DNA of 64,000 nucleotides from Bacteroidota bacterium (lineage in GTDB: Bacteria > Bacteroidota > Bacteroidia > Bacteroidales > P3). A program made the position numbers and the translations under genes. The notes below the pieces were generated by a model that was given only the letters and a program-made list of their open reading frames with translations, did not search any database and had not been told where the DNA came from. Every line of letters starts with the position of its first letter. Positions within the stretch are counted from its first letter, which is position 1. The stretch covers positions 1 through 64,000 of the forward strand of contig JAFNAR010000001.1 in the NCBI GenBank assembly GCA_017860255.1, read 5' to 3'. Shown piece after piece: positions 16,345 to 25,399 of the stretch.

Positions 16345-17403
16345 ATGAAAAGAAATATATTAATAACAGGAGGAGCAGGATTTATTGGCTCCCATGTAGT
16401 AAGGCTATTTGTAAATAAATATCCTGAATATAATATTGTCAATCTTGATAAGCTTACCTATGCTGGTAATTTGGCAAACTTAAAAGATATTGAGAATAAA
16501 CCAAATTATAAATTTATCAAAGCTGATATATGCGATTTTGATAACATAATGAAAATATTCACAAATGAAAAAATAGATGGAGTTCTTCACCTTGCAGCTG
16601 AAAGCCATGTTGACAGAAGTATAAAAGACCCTTTTACATTTGCTCAAACCAATGTTATGGGAACCTTAAGTCTTTTGCAAGCTGCCAAACACCATTGGGA
16701 AGGAAACTATGAAGGAAAACTCTTCTATCATATTTCTACTGATGAAGTTTATGGAGCATTAGAGTTTAATGATACACTCTTTACTGAAAACACTTCCTAT
16801 GATCCTCATTCACCTTATTCAGCATCCAAAGCCTCCTCTGACCATTTTGTAAGAGCTTTCCACGATACTTATGGACTACCAGTAGTAATAACCAACTGTT
16901 CCAACAATTATGGACCTTACCAATTCCCAGAAAAACTAATACCACTATTCCTCAATAATATAAGAAATAATAAACCACTTCCAGTTTATGGAAAAGGAGA
17001 AAACGTAAGAGACTGGCTGTTTGTTGAAGACCATGCAAGAGCAATAGATTTAATCTTCCATAAATGCAAAATAGGCGACACCTACAATATTGGAGGCTTC
17101 AATGAATGGAAAAATATTGACCTGATTAAAGTAATGATAGGTACAGCCGACCGAATATTAGGAAGAAAAGAAGGTGAAAGCGAAAAACTGATAACCTACG
17201 TTAAAGACCGTGCAGGACACGACCTTCGCTATGCCATAGACTCCACAAAACTAAAAACAGAATTAGGCTGGGAACCAAGCCTTCAATTTGAAGAAGGAAT
17301 AGAAAAAACAATAAAATGGTATTTAGAAAACCAGGACTGGGTAGATAACATCACCTCAGGAGAATACGAAAAATACTATAAAGAAATGTACGGAAATAGG
17401 TAG
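16345..17403 (+). CDS. rmlB: dTDP-glucose 4,6-dehydratase
   Basis: Converts dTDP-glucose to dTDP-4-keto-6-deoxyglucose. 352 residues, normal length for this extended short-chain dehydrogenase. The NAD motif GGAGFIGSHV is near 7-16, HLAAESHVDRSI near 80, STDEVYG (catalytic Thr/Asp/Glu) near 132, and YSASKASSDH (catalytic Tyr/Lys) near 157. The C-terminal substrate part contains NCSNNYGPYQFPEKLIPL and VRDWLFVEDH. It works directly after RmlA, 2.2 kb upstream; the two are separated by unrelated genes and repeats rather than forming a tight operon. Confidence 0.97.
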   Translation: MKRNILITGGAGFIGSHVVRLFVNKYPEYNIVNLDKLTYAGNLANLKDIENKPNYKFIKADICDFDNIMKIFTNEKIDGVLHLAAESHVDRSIKDPFTFAQTNVMGTLSLLQAAKHHWEGNYEGKLFYHISTDEVYGALEFNDTLFTENTSYDPHSPYSASKASSDHFVRAFHDTYGLPVVITNCSNNYGPYQFPEKLIPLFLNNIRNNKPLPVYGKGENVRDWLFVEDHARAIDLIFHKCKIGDTYNIGGFNEWKNIDLIKVMIGTADRILGRKEGESEKLITYVKDRAGHDLRYAIDSTKLKTELGWEPSLQFEEGIEKTIKWYLENQDWVDNITSGEYEKYYKEMYGNR

Positions 17404-17452
17404 ATTCCAGTGAAAAACTAAAAGTTAAAATTGAAAAATCTCTTTAATAGAT

Positions 17453-17607
17453 TGACATTTTAAAATTATCGTAAAGTGGAAGAGACTTAAAACCGTAAAG
17501 AAAGTTTATTCTGTTTGAGTGAAACGAGTTTATAAACTTTTAGGTTTTCAGACTCTGGAATAGGTAATTTTGTATAGTCTTGATTTTTGCTTCGTTTGTA
17601 TCAAGAC
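17453..17607 (-). repeat. B-type hairpin element, copy B2 (reverse)
   Basis: Reverse orientation of the family: begins at the GTCG-type end (GACATTTTAAAATTATCG) and ends with GTATCAAGAC. The outer stem pairs AAAATTA with TAATTTT. Confidence 0.7.
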
Positions 17608-17785
17608 ACCCGAAGACCAAAGTTCGAGAGCATCGAAGAGAAATGAAGGTAATAAGAAAGTAAAAGCAATAAAACTCCCATCACCGAGTCAAAAGACCAC
17701 TACCTATTTACCTAATTTATACAACAAAACTAAACAAATACAAGAATTTAAATAAAAAACTACCAATTAAGACAAGAATAAGTAT

Positions 17786-17859
17786 TATATTTGCTCTTTC
17801 AAAAACAAAACAACACTCCAGCAGTAACAAACCTAAATATGTAACTGAGGGAGCTTTGC
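17786..17859 (+). ncRNA. Candidate structured element, copy 2
   Basis: A TATATTTG box, then hairpin CTCC/GGAG (17816-17819, 17850-17853), CAG/CTG inner stem, a 20-nt loop ending TGTAA, then GCTTTGC. Compared with copy 1 the outer stem has changed on both sides while still pairing. Confidence 0.4.
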
Positions 17860-17912
17860 CATTTAATGAGGTCTAAACTCTGATTTAACAGATTAACTGA
17901 TTAGTATGAGTG

Positions 17913-18014
17913 TTAACCCCTAAATCCCCTAAAGGGGACTTAACCATTACAAATAATAACTCCCTTTAGGGTAGGGGTAATACATATTTGTTCCCTTTAG
18001 GGGTCAGGGGTATA
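17913..18014 (+). repeat. A-type repeat, copy A7
   Basis: TTAACCCCTAAATCCCC start, internal CCCTTTAGGGTAGGGGTAA, end CCCTTTAGGGGTCAGGGGT. Confidence 0.7.
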
Positions 18015-18102
18015 TAAAGTGAAAAACTGCTTCGCCCCAACCGACATTTTGAATTTGTCCACGAATTACTCTAATTGCACAAAGATATACGGCATCGCCC
18101 AA

Positions 18103-18258
18103 TCGACATTTTAAAATTACCGTAAAGTGTAAGAGACTTAAAATTGTAAAGAAAGTTTATACTGTTTGAGCGAAGCGAGTTTATAAACTTTTAGATTTTC
18201 AGACTCTGGAATAGGTGATTTTGAACAGTCTTGATCTTTTGTTACTTTTGCATCAAGG
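18103..18258 (-). repeat. B-type hairpin element, copy B3 (reverse)
   Basis: Reverse orientation. The outer stem AAAATTACC pairs with GGTGATTTT, the core reads AACGAAGC-type GCGAAGCGAGTTTATAAAC, and it ends with the TTGATC...CATCAAG hairpin. Confidence 0.75.
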
Positions 18259-18334
18259 TAAAAGTAAGTTGAAAAGAAGATAAAAGTAATTGTCTGAACC
18301 AAGATTAAACAGATTAAATGGTTTACCATGAATG

Positions 18335-18415
18335 TTAACCCCTAAATCCCCTAAAGGGGACTTTTTGCCGACACACAAGCTTTACACGGTTTCCCCTTTA
18401 GGGGTCAGGGGTAAA
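18335..18415 (+). repeat. A-type repeat, copy A8
   Basis: Resembles A2 (same TTAACCCCTAAATCCCC start and a variable middle with ACACA), ending CCCCTTTAGGGGTCAGGGGT. It lies 70 bp before the nucleotide-sugar dehydrogenase. Confidence 0.7.
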
Positions 18416-18484
18416 AAGAAAGAGGCAAGAGGAGAAATAGAAATCAAGAGAAAAATAAGTAGAAAAGAAAATAATAAAAAACAT

Positions 18485-19753
18485 ATGAAAGATATAAAAA
18501 TAGCAGTCATTGGTTTAGGCTACGTTGGCCTACCTTTAGCAAGGTTGTTTTCAACCAAGTTTCCAACAATTGGATACGACATTAACCAGGAAAGAATAAA
18601 CCGCCTTATGCAAGGCAAAGATGACACCCTTGAAGTTGATGATGCTCTATTGAAAGACGCAATAGACAAACATAATTTTATTTGCACTACCGATTTAGAC
18701 AAGATACGCGAGTGTAATTTCTATGTTGTTACAGTACCAACTCCTGTTGATAGACATAATAATCCAGATCTTACTCCACTATACAAAGCTTCTGAAACAG
18801 TAGGTAAGGTAATAAGCAAGGGAGATATTGTTGTATATGAATCTACAGTTTATCCAGGAGTAACAGAAGAAGAATGTTTACCAGTAGTTGAAAGAGTATC
18901 AGGCCTTAAATTCAATCAAGACTTTTTCGCAGGTTATAGCCCGGAAAGAATAAATCCAGGCGACAAAGAACATACAGTAGAAAAGATTAGAAAAGTAACT
19001 TCTGGTTCAACACCTGAGATTGCAACTATAGTTGATGATACCTATAATTCAGTTTTAATAAATGGAACACATAAAGCAAGCTCAATAAGAGTAGCTGAAG
19101 CATCCAAGATAATTGAAAACTCACAAAGAGACGTAAACATTGCCTTTATGAACGAGTTGGCTAAAATCTTTAATGCAATGGGGATAGACACAAATGATGC
19201 AATTGAAGCAGCAGGTTCTAAATGGAATTTTATAAAACTTAAACCAGGCTTAGTTGGAGGACATTGCATTTCAGTTGACCCATATTACCTAATTCAAAAA
19301 GCTCAAGTTTATGGAGTATTGCCAAGAATAATGTCAGACGCAAGACGACTAAACGACAATATGGGTGAATATGTAGCCAATAGAGTTATAAAGCTAATGA
19401 ACCTTAAAGGAGTAGTGGTAAAAGATGCCAAAATCCTTATCTTAGGAATTACTTTCAAAGAAAACTGCCCAGACATACGCAACACAAAAGTAGTGGATAT
19501 AGTTCATACCCTTGAACCATACACAAAAAACATTACAATCTACGACCCATGGGCAAACCAAAAAGAAGTTAAACACGAATATAAAGTAGAAATAACTAAC
19601 ACACTACCAAAAGAAGAATACGACACAATTATACTTGCAGTTGCTCATAATGAGTTCTTAGAACTAGACCTAAATTCTTTGAGAAAAGAAAATGGAGTAT
19701 TGTATGATGTGAAAAATATACTTCCAAAAGAAATAGTAGATGGTAGATTGTAA
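18485..19753 (+). CDS. UDP-sugar 6-dehydrogenase (UDP-HexNAc dehydrogenase type, TviB/WbpA/WecC-like)
   Basis: Oxidises C6 of a UDP-hexose or UDP-N-acetylhexosamine in two NAD-dependent steps to the uronic acid. 422 residues from the ATG at 18485; the open frame continues upstream through an A-type repeat and that part is not protein. The N-terminal Rossmann domain is IAVIGLGYVGLPLARLF. The middle has YSPERINPGDKEHTV. The catalytic region is LVGGHCISVDPYYL with the nucleophilic Cys. The C-terminal domain contains LGITFKENCPDIRNTKVVDI. The overall pattern favours the UDP-GlcNAc/ManNAc/GalNAc group over UDP-glucose. Paired with wecB at 40.4 kb it could make UDP-ManNAcA; the exact substrate is uncertain. 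Confidence 0.9.
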   Translation: MKDIKIAVIGLGYVGLPLARLFSTKFPTIGYDINQERINRLMQGKDDTLEVDDALLKDAIDKHNFICTTDLDKIRECNFYVVTVPTPVDRHNNPDLTPLYKASETVGKVISKGDIVVYESTVYPGVTEEECLPVVERVSGLKFNQDFFAGYSPERINPGDKEHTVEKIRKVTSGSTPEIATIVDDTYNSVLINGTHKASSIRVAEASKIIENSQRDVNIAFMNELAKIFNAMGIDTNDAIEAAGSKWNFIKLKPGLVGGHCISVDPYYLIQKAQVYGVLPRIMSDARRLNDNMGEYVANRVIKLMNLKGVVVKDAKILILGITFKENCPDIRNTKVVDIVHTLEPYTKNITIYDPWANQKEVKHEYKVEITNTLPKEEYDTIILAVAHNEFLELDLNSLRKENGVLYDVKNILPKEIVDGRL

Positions 19754-19900
19754 TTTTATATTTAATTTATGATAAAGTTTATTGATAATAGACAAATAAA
19801 TATTTTATGATTTAAAGATGTTAAACTAATGTACAAATGGATGAAATATAATATATGTATGTTGAGATTAATTAGTAAATTATATAAATAATAAGTTATT

Positions 19901-21325
19901 ATGAGTGATATAGTACATGATTCTTATTCTTTTCTAAAAAGTGCTTTTGCAGTCGAAGGTTCGTTTTTACCAACAAAAGATGTAATTAAATGGCTTCAAA
20001 AACAAAATGAAGAAGTCTATGTAAATATAAGAAAGACAAATTTTGATGAACTTTCGAATTGGATTATTGATTGTAATAATATTAGACATGAATCAGGAAA
20101 GTTCTTTAGTATTGATGGAATAAATATAAAAACCAATTGGGGAACAATTTGTGAATGGGAACAACCAATAATCAATCAACCAGAAATTGGATATTTAGGA
20201 TTTATTTCTAAAGAATTTAATGGTGTTTTACATTTTCTTATGCAGGCTAAAATTGAGCCAGGAAATGTAAATTATGTACAATTGTCTCCTACTTTGCAAG
20301 CAACAAGGAGTAATTATTCTCAGGTTCATAATGGTAAGAAACCTCTATATTTAGAATATTTCCAAAATGCAAAACCTAATCAAATATTATTAGATCAACT
20401 TCAATCTGAACAAGGAGCAAGATTCTTAAGAAAAAGAAATAGAAATATAATAATAAAGGTTGATGAGGATTTACCACTTCATAAAAATTTTATTTGGCTA
20501 ACATTAGGACAATTAAAACAATTAATGTTACATAATAATTTAGTGAATATGGATACTCGAACTGTAATTTCTGGTATCCCTTTTGGTAGTTTTGAACCTG
20601 AGGTAATAGATTTTTATAATTATCTTTATTATAAAAACAATACAAATGAAATTAGTCAAGCGTTATTAAAATCAACTTTAATTAATAAAGGAAGTCTTCA
20701 TTCAATTGAAAATATAATAACATTTCTTACTCAAAAAAAAAGTATTTACGATTTAGATGTTAATAAAATTCAAATAAATAAACTTAAGAATTGGATTGTT
20801 AGAGAAAATGAAATTGTACATGTAGATAATAAATTCTTTAAAATTATTGCTGTTGATGTTGAAATTGGAAATAGAGAAGTTGTAAATTGGAGTCAACCAA
20901 TGGTTGAACCTGCACAAGAAGGTTTATGTGCTTTTGTTTGTAAAGAAATTAATGGAATATTACATTTTGCTGTTCAAACTAAACTTGAATGTGGAAATCA
21001 TGATATTATTGAATTTGCACCAACGGTACAGTGTTTAACAGGGAATTATAAACTCACAAAAAGAGGGGATTTACCCTTCTTAGAATATGTTTTAAATGCA
21101 AATAAAGATCAAATTATCTTTGATACACTTCAATCTGAAGAGGGAGGAAGGTTCTATAAGGAACAAAATAGAAATATGATAATAATTGGTAAGGAAGATA
21201 TTCCTTTAGAGTTGCCAGATAATTATATATGGATGACATTAAATCAATTATCTACTTTCCTTAAATTCAATAATTATTTGAACATTCAAGCAAGAAGTTT
21301 AATTGCAGCAATATCTTTTGTGTAA
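19901..21325 (+). CDS. NDP-hexose 2,3-dehydratase family protein
   Basis: 474 residues made of two homologous halves (about 15-235 and 255-474). Each has a WxQP/GYLGFISKEFNGVLHFLMQAKIE-like block, then SPTLQATRSNY or APTVQCLTGNY, then LDQLQSEQGARF/FDTLQSEEGGRF. This duplicated layout is that of the NDP-hexose 2,3-dehydratases (PF03559; TylX3/EvaA/Gra-Orf27 type). They remove the C2 hydroxyl of dTDP-4-keto-6-deoxyglucose to give the 3,4-diketo-2,6-dideoxy sugar. It starts an apparently continuous operon that runs to 32.4 kb. The two genes that follow are of the kinds needed next. Confidence 0.88.
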   Translation: MSDIVHDSYSFLKSAFAVEGSFLPTKDVIKWLQKQNEEVYVNIRKTNFDELSNWIIDCNNIRHESGKFFSIDGINIKTNWGTICEWEQPIINQPEIGYLGFISKEFNGVLHFLMQAKIEPGNVNYVQLSPTLQATRSNYSQVHNGKKPLYLEYFQNAKPNQILLDQLQSEQGARFLRKRNRNIIIKVDEDLPLHKNFIWLTLGQLKQLMLHNNLVNMDTRTVISGIPFGSFEPEVIDFYNYLYYKNNTNEISQALLKSTLINKGSLHSIENIITFLTQKKSIYDLDVNKIQINKLKNWIVRENEIVHVDNKFFKIIAVDVEIGNREVVNWSQPMVEPAQEGLCAFVCKEINGILHFAVQTKLECGNHDIIEFAPTVQCLTGNYKLTKRGDLPFLEYVLNANKDQIIFDTLQSEEGGRFYKEQNRNMIIIGKEDIPLELPDNYIWMTLNQLSTFLKFNNYLNIQARSLIAAISFV

Positions 21326-21336
21326 AATATATTATT

Positions 21337-22341
21337 ATGATAAATATAGGTATAATTTGTCCTTCTGAAATTGCCTTACGTAGGTTTATGCCTGCATTGT
21401 CTAAGGTAAAAGATTTTAATTTTATTGGTGTAGCTTATGCAGATAAATCAGAATGGGAAGGGGCTAATGATGAAATCATTGAGAATGAAAAAATAAAAGC
21501 AAGTTTATTTGTTGAACAATATGGAGGAAAACTATTTAATTCTTATTCAAGTTTAATAAATTCAAATGAAGTAGATGCTATCTATTTTCCTTTGCCTCCT
21601 TCTCTACATTATTATTGGGGTAAAAAGGCTCTTTTATCTGGAAAACATATATTACTAGAAAAACCAGCTACAACAAAAATAGAGGATACTATTGATATAA
21701 TCGAAACTGCAAGAAATAATAATTTAGCTGTTCATGAAAATTATATGTTCATCTTTCATAATCAAATTACTGAAATAAATAATATTATTAGTTCTGGAAA
21801 AATTGGAGATGTTAGATTATATAGAATAAGCTTTGGCTTCCCAAGAAGAGAGAAAAATGATTTTAGATATATTAAAAAATTAGGAGGAGGAGCATTATTA
21901 GATGCTGGAGGATATACTATTAAATATGCTTCGATGCTTTTAGGGGGAAAATCAAAGATTGTTCAAGCTAAAATGAATTATATAGATGAATTTGATGTAG
22001 ATATTTTTGGTTCTGCAGTACTTATGAACGAAAATGGAACGATAGCACAAATTTCATTTGGAATGGATAATAGTTATAAATGCGATTTGGAGGTTTGGGG
22101 AAGTAAAGGAAGTTTATTTTCAGGTCGAGTTTTAACAGCGCCTGAGGGATTTATTCCTGAAATAGAAATCAAAATAGGAAATGATATTGAATTAATCTCT
22201 TTAACATCAGATGATGCTTTTATGAAATCAATTCAATATTTTCAGAAAACAATTATAAATAATATAGTAAGAAATGATAATTATTTATCAATCACTAAGC
22301 AAGCAAGTTTAATTGATGAATTTTTAAGTAATAATAATTAA
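21337..22341 (+). CDS. Gfo/Idh/MocA family oxidoreductase, probable 3-ketoreductase of a dideoxyhexose pathway
   Basis: 334 residues with an N-terminal Rossmann domain (INIGIICPSEIALRRFMPAL). The family LLEKPATT motif (Glu-Lys-Pro, catalytic Lys) is near residue 107, and GGGALLDAGGYTIKYASMLLG is in the substrate domain. In natural-product pathways enzymes of this family (KijD10 type) reduce C3 of the unstable 3,4-diketo product of the 2,3-dehydratase. Here it starts 12 bp after that dehydratase gene. Function is inferred from family plus position; inositol- or other sugar-dehydrogenase activity is not excluded. Confidence 0.8.
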   Translation: MINIGIICPSEIALRRFMPALSKVKDFNFIGVAYADKSEWEGANDEIIENEKIKASLFVEQYGGKLFNSYSSLINSNEVDAIYFPLPPSLHYYWGKKALLSGKHILLEKPATTKIEDTIDIIETARNNNLAVHENYMFIFHNQITEINNIISSGKIGDVRLYRISFGFPRREKNDFRYIKKLGGGALLDAGGYTIKYASMLLGGKSKIVQAKMNYIDEFDVDIFGSAVLMNENGTIAQISFGMDNSYKCDLEVWGSKGSLFSGRVLTAPEGFIPEIEIKIGNDIELISLTSDDAFMKSIQYFQKTIINNIVRNDNYLSITKQASLIDEFLSNNN

Positions 22342-22342
22342 T

Positions 22343-23221
22343 ATGAAATGTTTAATAATTGGGTCTGAGGGATATATTGGAAGCCATTTAAAATACTATA
22401 TTAAAAGTAAAGGATTTGAATTGTATTGTTATGATTACATTGATTTATTGGAAGAAAAATATAGTAAAATTGATATTTTAGACTATGATTCAGTAAAAAC
22501 TATTGATTTTAATGTTGATTTAGTTTTTCTGATAGCTGGAAAAACTGGAACTTATGATGGTTTTGATAATTATGAGGATTATATTAATATCAATGAATTA
22601 GGTTTATTAAATGTTTTAAATGCAATTAGGATTTCAGAGTTTAGACCAAGACTTATATTTCCTTCAACTAGATTAGTATATAAAGGAAGTGATTACCCTT
22701 TAAAAGAATCAGATGAAAAATATCCAAAAACCATTTATGCTGTTAATAAATTAGCATGTGAACATTATCTAAATATTTATAAGGAGAATTTTAAAATTAA
22801 TTATACAATCTTCAGAATTTGCGTTCCTTTTGGTAATATTTTTAGTGATGATTATTCTTTTGGTACCATAGGTTTTTTTATTAAACAAGCTAAATCAGGA
22901 AAAAATATTAACTTGTATGGGAATGGTAGTATAAAAAGAACATTCACTTATATTAATGATTTAATTTTTCAAATTGTTGAAGCAAGTATACTGTCTGAAT
23001 CAAAAAATGAAATTTATAATATTGGAGGAATTACATTGTCATTAAAACAAGCAGCAGAGATTGTATCGTTACACTTTGATAAAATCAAAATAAATTATAT
23101 ACCTTGGCCTAAACAAGATTTAATTATTGAATCAGGATCTACTTTTTTTGATGATACAAAATTGAAAAAAATAATAGGAAAGATTAATTATGTAAATTTA
23201 AAAGAAATTAAAATATGTTAA
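22343..23221 (+). CDS. NAD-dependent epimerase/dehydratase, probable dTDP-4-keto-sugar reductase
   Basis: 292 residues, extended short-chain dehydrogenase. GSEGYIGSHL nucleotide motif is near 7-16, the catalytic STRLVY and YAVNK (Tyr-x3-Lys) are in the middle, and RTFTYINDL is near 205. It directly follows the Gfo/Idh/MocA gene (1-bp gap) and overlaps pseB by 7 bp. It most plausibly reduces C4 of the dideoxy intermediate to finish the dTDP-2,6-dideoxyhexose. The stereochemistry, and so the sugar name (olivose, digitoxose, boivinose or other), cannot be read from sequence. Confidence 0.75.
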   Translation: MKCLIIGSEGYIGSHLKYYIKSKGFELYCYDYIDLLEEKYSKIDILDYDSVKTIDFNVDLVFLIAGKTGTYDGFDNYEDYININELGLLNVLNAIRISEFRPRLIFPSTRLVYKGSDYPLKESDEKYPKTIYAVNKLACEHYLNIYKENFKINYTIFRICVPFGNIFSDDYSFGTIGFFIKQAKSGKNINLYGNGSIKRTFTYINDLIFQIVEASILSESKNEIYNIGGITLSLKQAAEIVSLHFDKIKINYIPWPKQDLIIESGSTFFDDTKLKKIIGKINYVNLKEIKIC

Positions 23222-24237
23222 ACCAAAAATCAGTATTAATTACTGGAGGAACTGGTTCCTTTGGTAAGAAGTTTATTGAGACAATTCTAAGAGATTATCC
23301 CAATGTTAAAAGAATTGTAATTTATTCTAGAGATGAATTAAAACAGTTTGAACTTAAACAAAAATACCCTGAAAAACAATTTCCTCAATTACGATTTTTT
23401 ATTGGTGATGTTAGGGATGGTGAAAGATTAATAAGAGCATGTGAAGGTATAGATGTTATTATTCATGCAGCAGCAATTAAACAAGTAGATACTGCTGAAT
23501 ATAATCCAGATGAGTGTATAAAAACAAATGTTAATGGTGCTCAAAATGTTATTAATGCTGCTTTGAAAAGTGGTGTAAAAAATGTAGTAGCTCTTTCTAC
23601 AGATAAAGCATGTGCTCCTATAAATTTATATGGTGCAACAAAACTTTGCTCAGATAAATTGTTTGTAGCCGCAAATAATATTACAGGATCAAAAGATATA
23701 AAATTTTCAGTTGTTAGATATGGAAACGTTATGGGCTCAAGAGGTTCCGTAATTCCTTTCTTTATAAATAAAGCGAGAGAAGGAGCAAAAGAGCTCCCAA
23801 TTACTGATTTTCAGATGACCAGATTTAATATTTCTCTTGAAGAAGGGGTTGCATTAGTAATGTTTGCAATTGATAATCATTTAGGAGGAGAAATATTTAT
23901 TCCAAAAATTCCTTCATACAATATTGTTGATGTTGCTAAAGCAATTGCTCCAAATATTCAATTGAAAGAAGTTGGGATTCGCCCAGGAGAAAAACTACAT
24001 GAAGAAATGATAACTGTTACAGATGCTTTAAATACAATTGATTTAGGAAAGTATTATGCAATTTTACCATCTGTTTCATTAAAACACAAAGAAGAAGTAT
24101 ATATAAAACATCATAATGCAACTAAGGTTTCAAAGAAATTTTATTATAGTTCCGATACAAATACTCAATGGGAAACTGTTGAATCGATGAGAGAAAATAT
24201 AGTAAAATTTGTTGATCCTAATTTTAAACCTTTCTGA
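23215..24237 (+). CDS. pseB: UDP-N-acetylglucosamine 4,6-dehydratase (inverting)
   Basis: First step of pseudaminic acid synthesis: UDP-GlcNAc to the 4-keto-6-deoxy-L-arabino sugar. 340 residues. GGTGSFGKKF is at 10-19, YSRDELKQFELKQKY is near 42 (a hallmark of PseB/FlaA1-type dehydratases), IHAAAIKQVDTAEYNP is near 83, and STDKACAPINLYGATK carries the catalytic Asp/Lys and Tyr/Lys. It overlaps the preceding gene by 7 bp and is 2 bp from pseC. Confidence 0.93.
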   Translation: MLNQKSVLITGGTGSFGKKFIETILRDYPNVKRIVIYSRDELKQFELKQKYPEKQFPQLRFFIGDVRDGERLIRACEGIDVIIHAAAIKQVDTAEYNPDECIKTNVNGAQNVINAALKSGVKNVVALSTDKACAPINLYGATKLCSDKLFVAANNITGSKDIKFSVVRYGNVMGSRGSVIPFFINKAREGAKELPITDFQMTRFNISLEEGVALVMFAIDNHLGGEIFIPKIPSYNIVDVAKAIAPNIQLKEVGIRPGEKLHEEMITVTDALNTIDLGKYYAILPSVSLKHKEEVYIKHHNATKVSKKFYYSSDTNTQWETVESMRENIVKFVDPNFKPF

Positions 24238-24239
24238 GA

Positions 24240-25397
24240 ATGAAACCAATTCCTTACGGTCATCAATGTATTACTGATGAAGATATAAGAGTAGTAGTAG
24301 AAACATTAAAATCAGATTATTTAACTCAAGGGCCAAAAATTACTGAGTTTGAAGCAAAATTTTCTAATTATTGTAATGCAAAATATTGTTCAATAGTTAG
24401 TAATGGAACCGCTGCATTACATCTTTGTGCTTTAGCATTAGATGTAAGACCAGGAGATAGAATAATAACAACTCCAATTACTTTTGTGGCTAGTGCTAAT
24501 GGGTTTAAATATTGTGGAGCAGAGATTTATTTTTGTGATATAGATAAAAAAACATATATATTAGATTTAGATAAATTAGAAGAAAAATTATCTCAAAAAC
24601 CAAAAGGATATTATAAAGGAGTAGTAGTTGTTGATTTTGCTGGTTATCCCGTAAATATGGAAAAGCTAAGAACAATTGCAGATAAGTTTGGGCTTTGGAT
24701 AGTAGAGGATGCTTGTCATTCTCCAGGTGGATATTTTATTGATAGTAATAGTGATAAACAAATATGTGGAAATGGGAAGTATTCAGATTTAACTGTTTTT
24801 TCTTTTCATCCTGTTAAGCATATTGCAACTGGTGAAGGAGGAGCAATTACAACAAATAATCTTGAATTACATAAGAAAATTCAGCTGTATAGAACACATG
24901 GAATTACAAAAGATTCTGAATTTTTAAATGAAAATCATGGACTTTGGTACTATGAAATGATAGAATTGGGATTTAATTATAGAATAACAGATTTTCAAGC
25001 AGCATTAGGAATTTCTCAGCTTTCTAGAGCAGATGAAGGAATTATTAGAAGAAATGAAATAGCAAAAAAATATAATGATGCATTTTCCAAAATAGATAAA
25101 ATCAAAACACCATTTGTTGAAGATAATGTATTTCATGCATATCATCTTTATGTTATTCAAGTCGAAGATAGATTAGGTATATATAATTATTTACGTTCTC
25201 AAAATATTTTTGCTCAAGTTCATTATGTCCCAGTCCACTTAATGCCATACTATAAACAATTTGGTTGGAAAGAAGGAGATTTACCAATAGCAGAAGATTA
25301 TTATAAACATTGTTTAAGCCTTCCAATGTATCCAACATTAACTGATGAAGAACAAGAATTTGTAATCAAAACAATAAAGGATTATATCTTAAATTAA
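24240..25397 (+). CDS. pseC: UDP-4-amino-4,6-dideoxy-N-acetyl-beta-L-altrosamine transaminase
   Basis: PLP-dependent aminotransferase of the DegT/DnrJ/EryC1 family, second step of the pseudaminic acid route. 385 residues. SNGTAALHLCALAL is near 60, EDACHSPGG near 157, and SFHPVKHIATGEGGAITTNN carries the PLP lysine near 190. Placement directly between pseB and pseF supports PseC rather than another sugar aminotransferase. Confidence 0.92.
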   Translation: MKPIPYGHQCITDEDIRVVVETLKSDYLTQGPKITEFEAKFSNYCNAKYCSIVSNGTAALHLCALALDVRPGDRIITTPITFVASANGFKYCGAEIYFCDIDKKTYILDLDKLEEKLSQKPKGYYKGVVVVDFAGYPVNMEKLRTIADKFGLWIVEDACHSPGGYFIDSNSDKQICGNGKYSDLTVFSFHPVKHIATGEGGAITTNNLELHKKIQLYRTHGITKDSEFLNENHGLWYYEMIELGFNYRITDFQAALGISQLSRADEGIIRRNEIAKKYNDAFSKIDKIKTPFVEDNVFHAYHLYVIQVEDRLGIYNYLRSQNIFAQVHYVPVHLMPYYKQFGWKEGDLPIAEDYYKHCLSLPMYPTLTDEEQEFVIKTIKDYILN

Positions 25398-25399
25398 AA

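Larger units (their letters stand above)
17404..18484. other. Repeat-filled intergenic region of about 1.1 kb
   Basis: Holds two reverse-oriented B elements (17453-17607, 18103-18258), the second structured element (17786-17859), two A copies (17913-18014, 18335-18415), and truncated pieces of B and C near 18035-18080. No gene; short frames such as 17570-17755 are read through repeats. Confidence 0.8.

Noticed and set aside
12985-18329. Short frames inside repeat-filled gaps (12985-13185, 17570-17755, 18138-18329)
   Set aside because: They run through A, B or C repeats, have no ribosome site or family resemblance, and equivalent copies are broken.
18332-18484. N-terminal extension of the nucleotide-sugar dehydrogenase
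   Set aside because: The extra 51 codons are translated A-type repeat and basic filler. The Rossmann motif starts right after the ATG at 18485.
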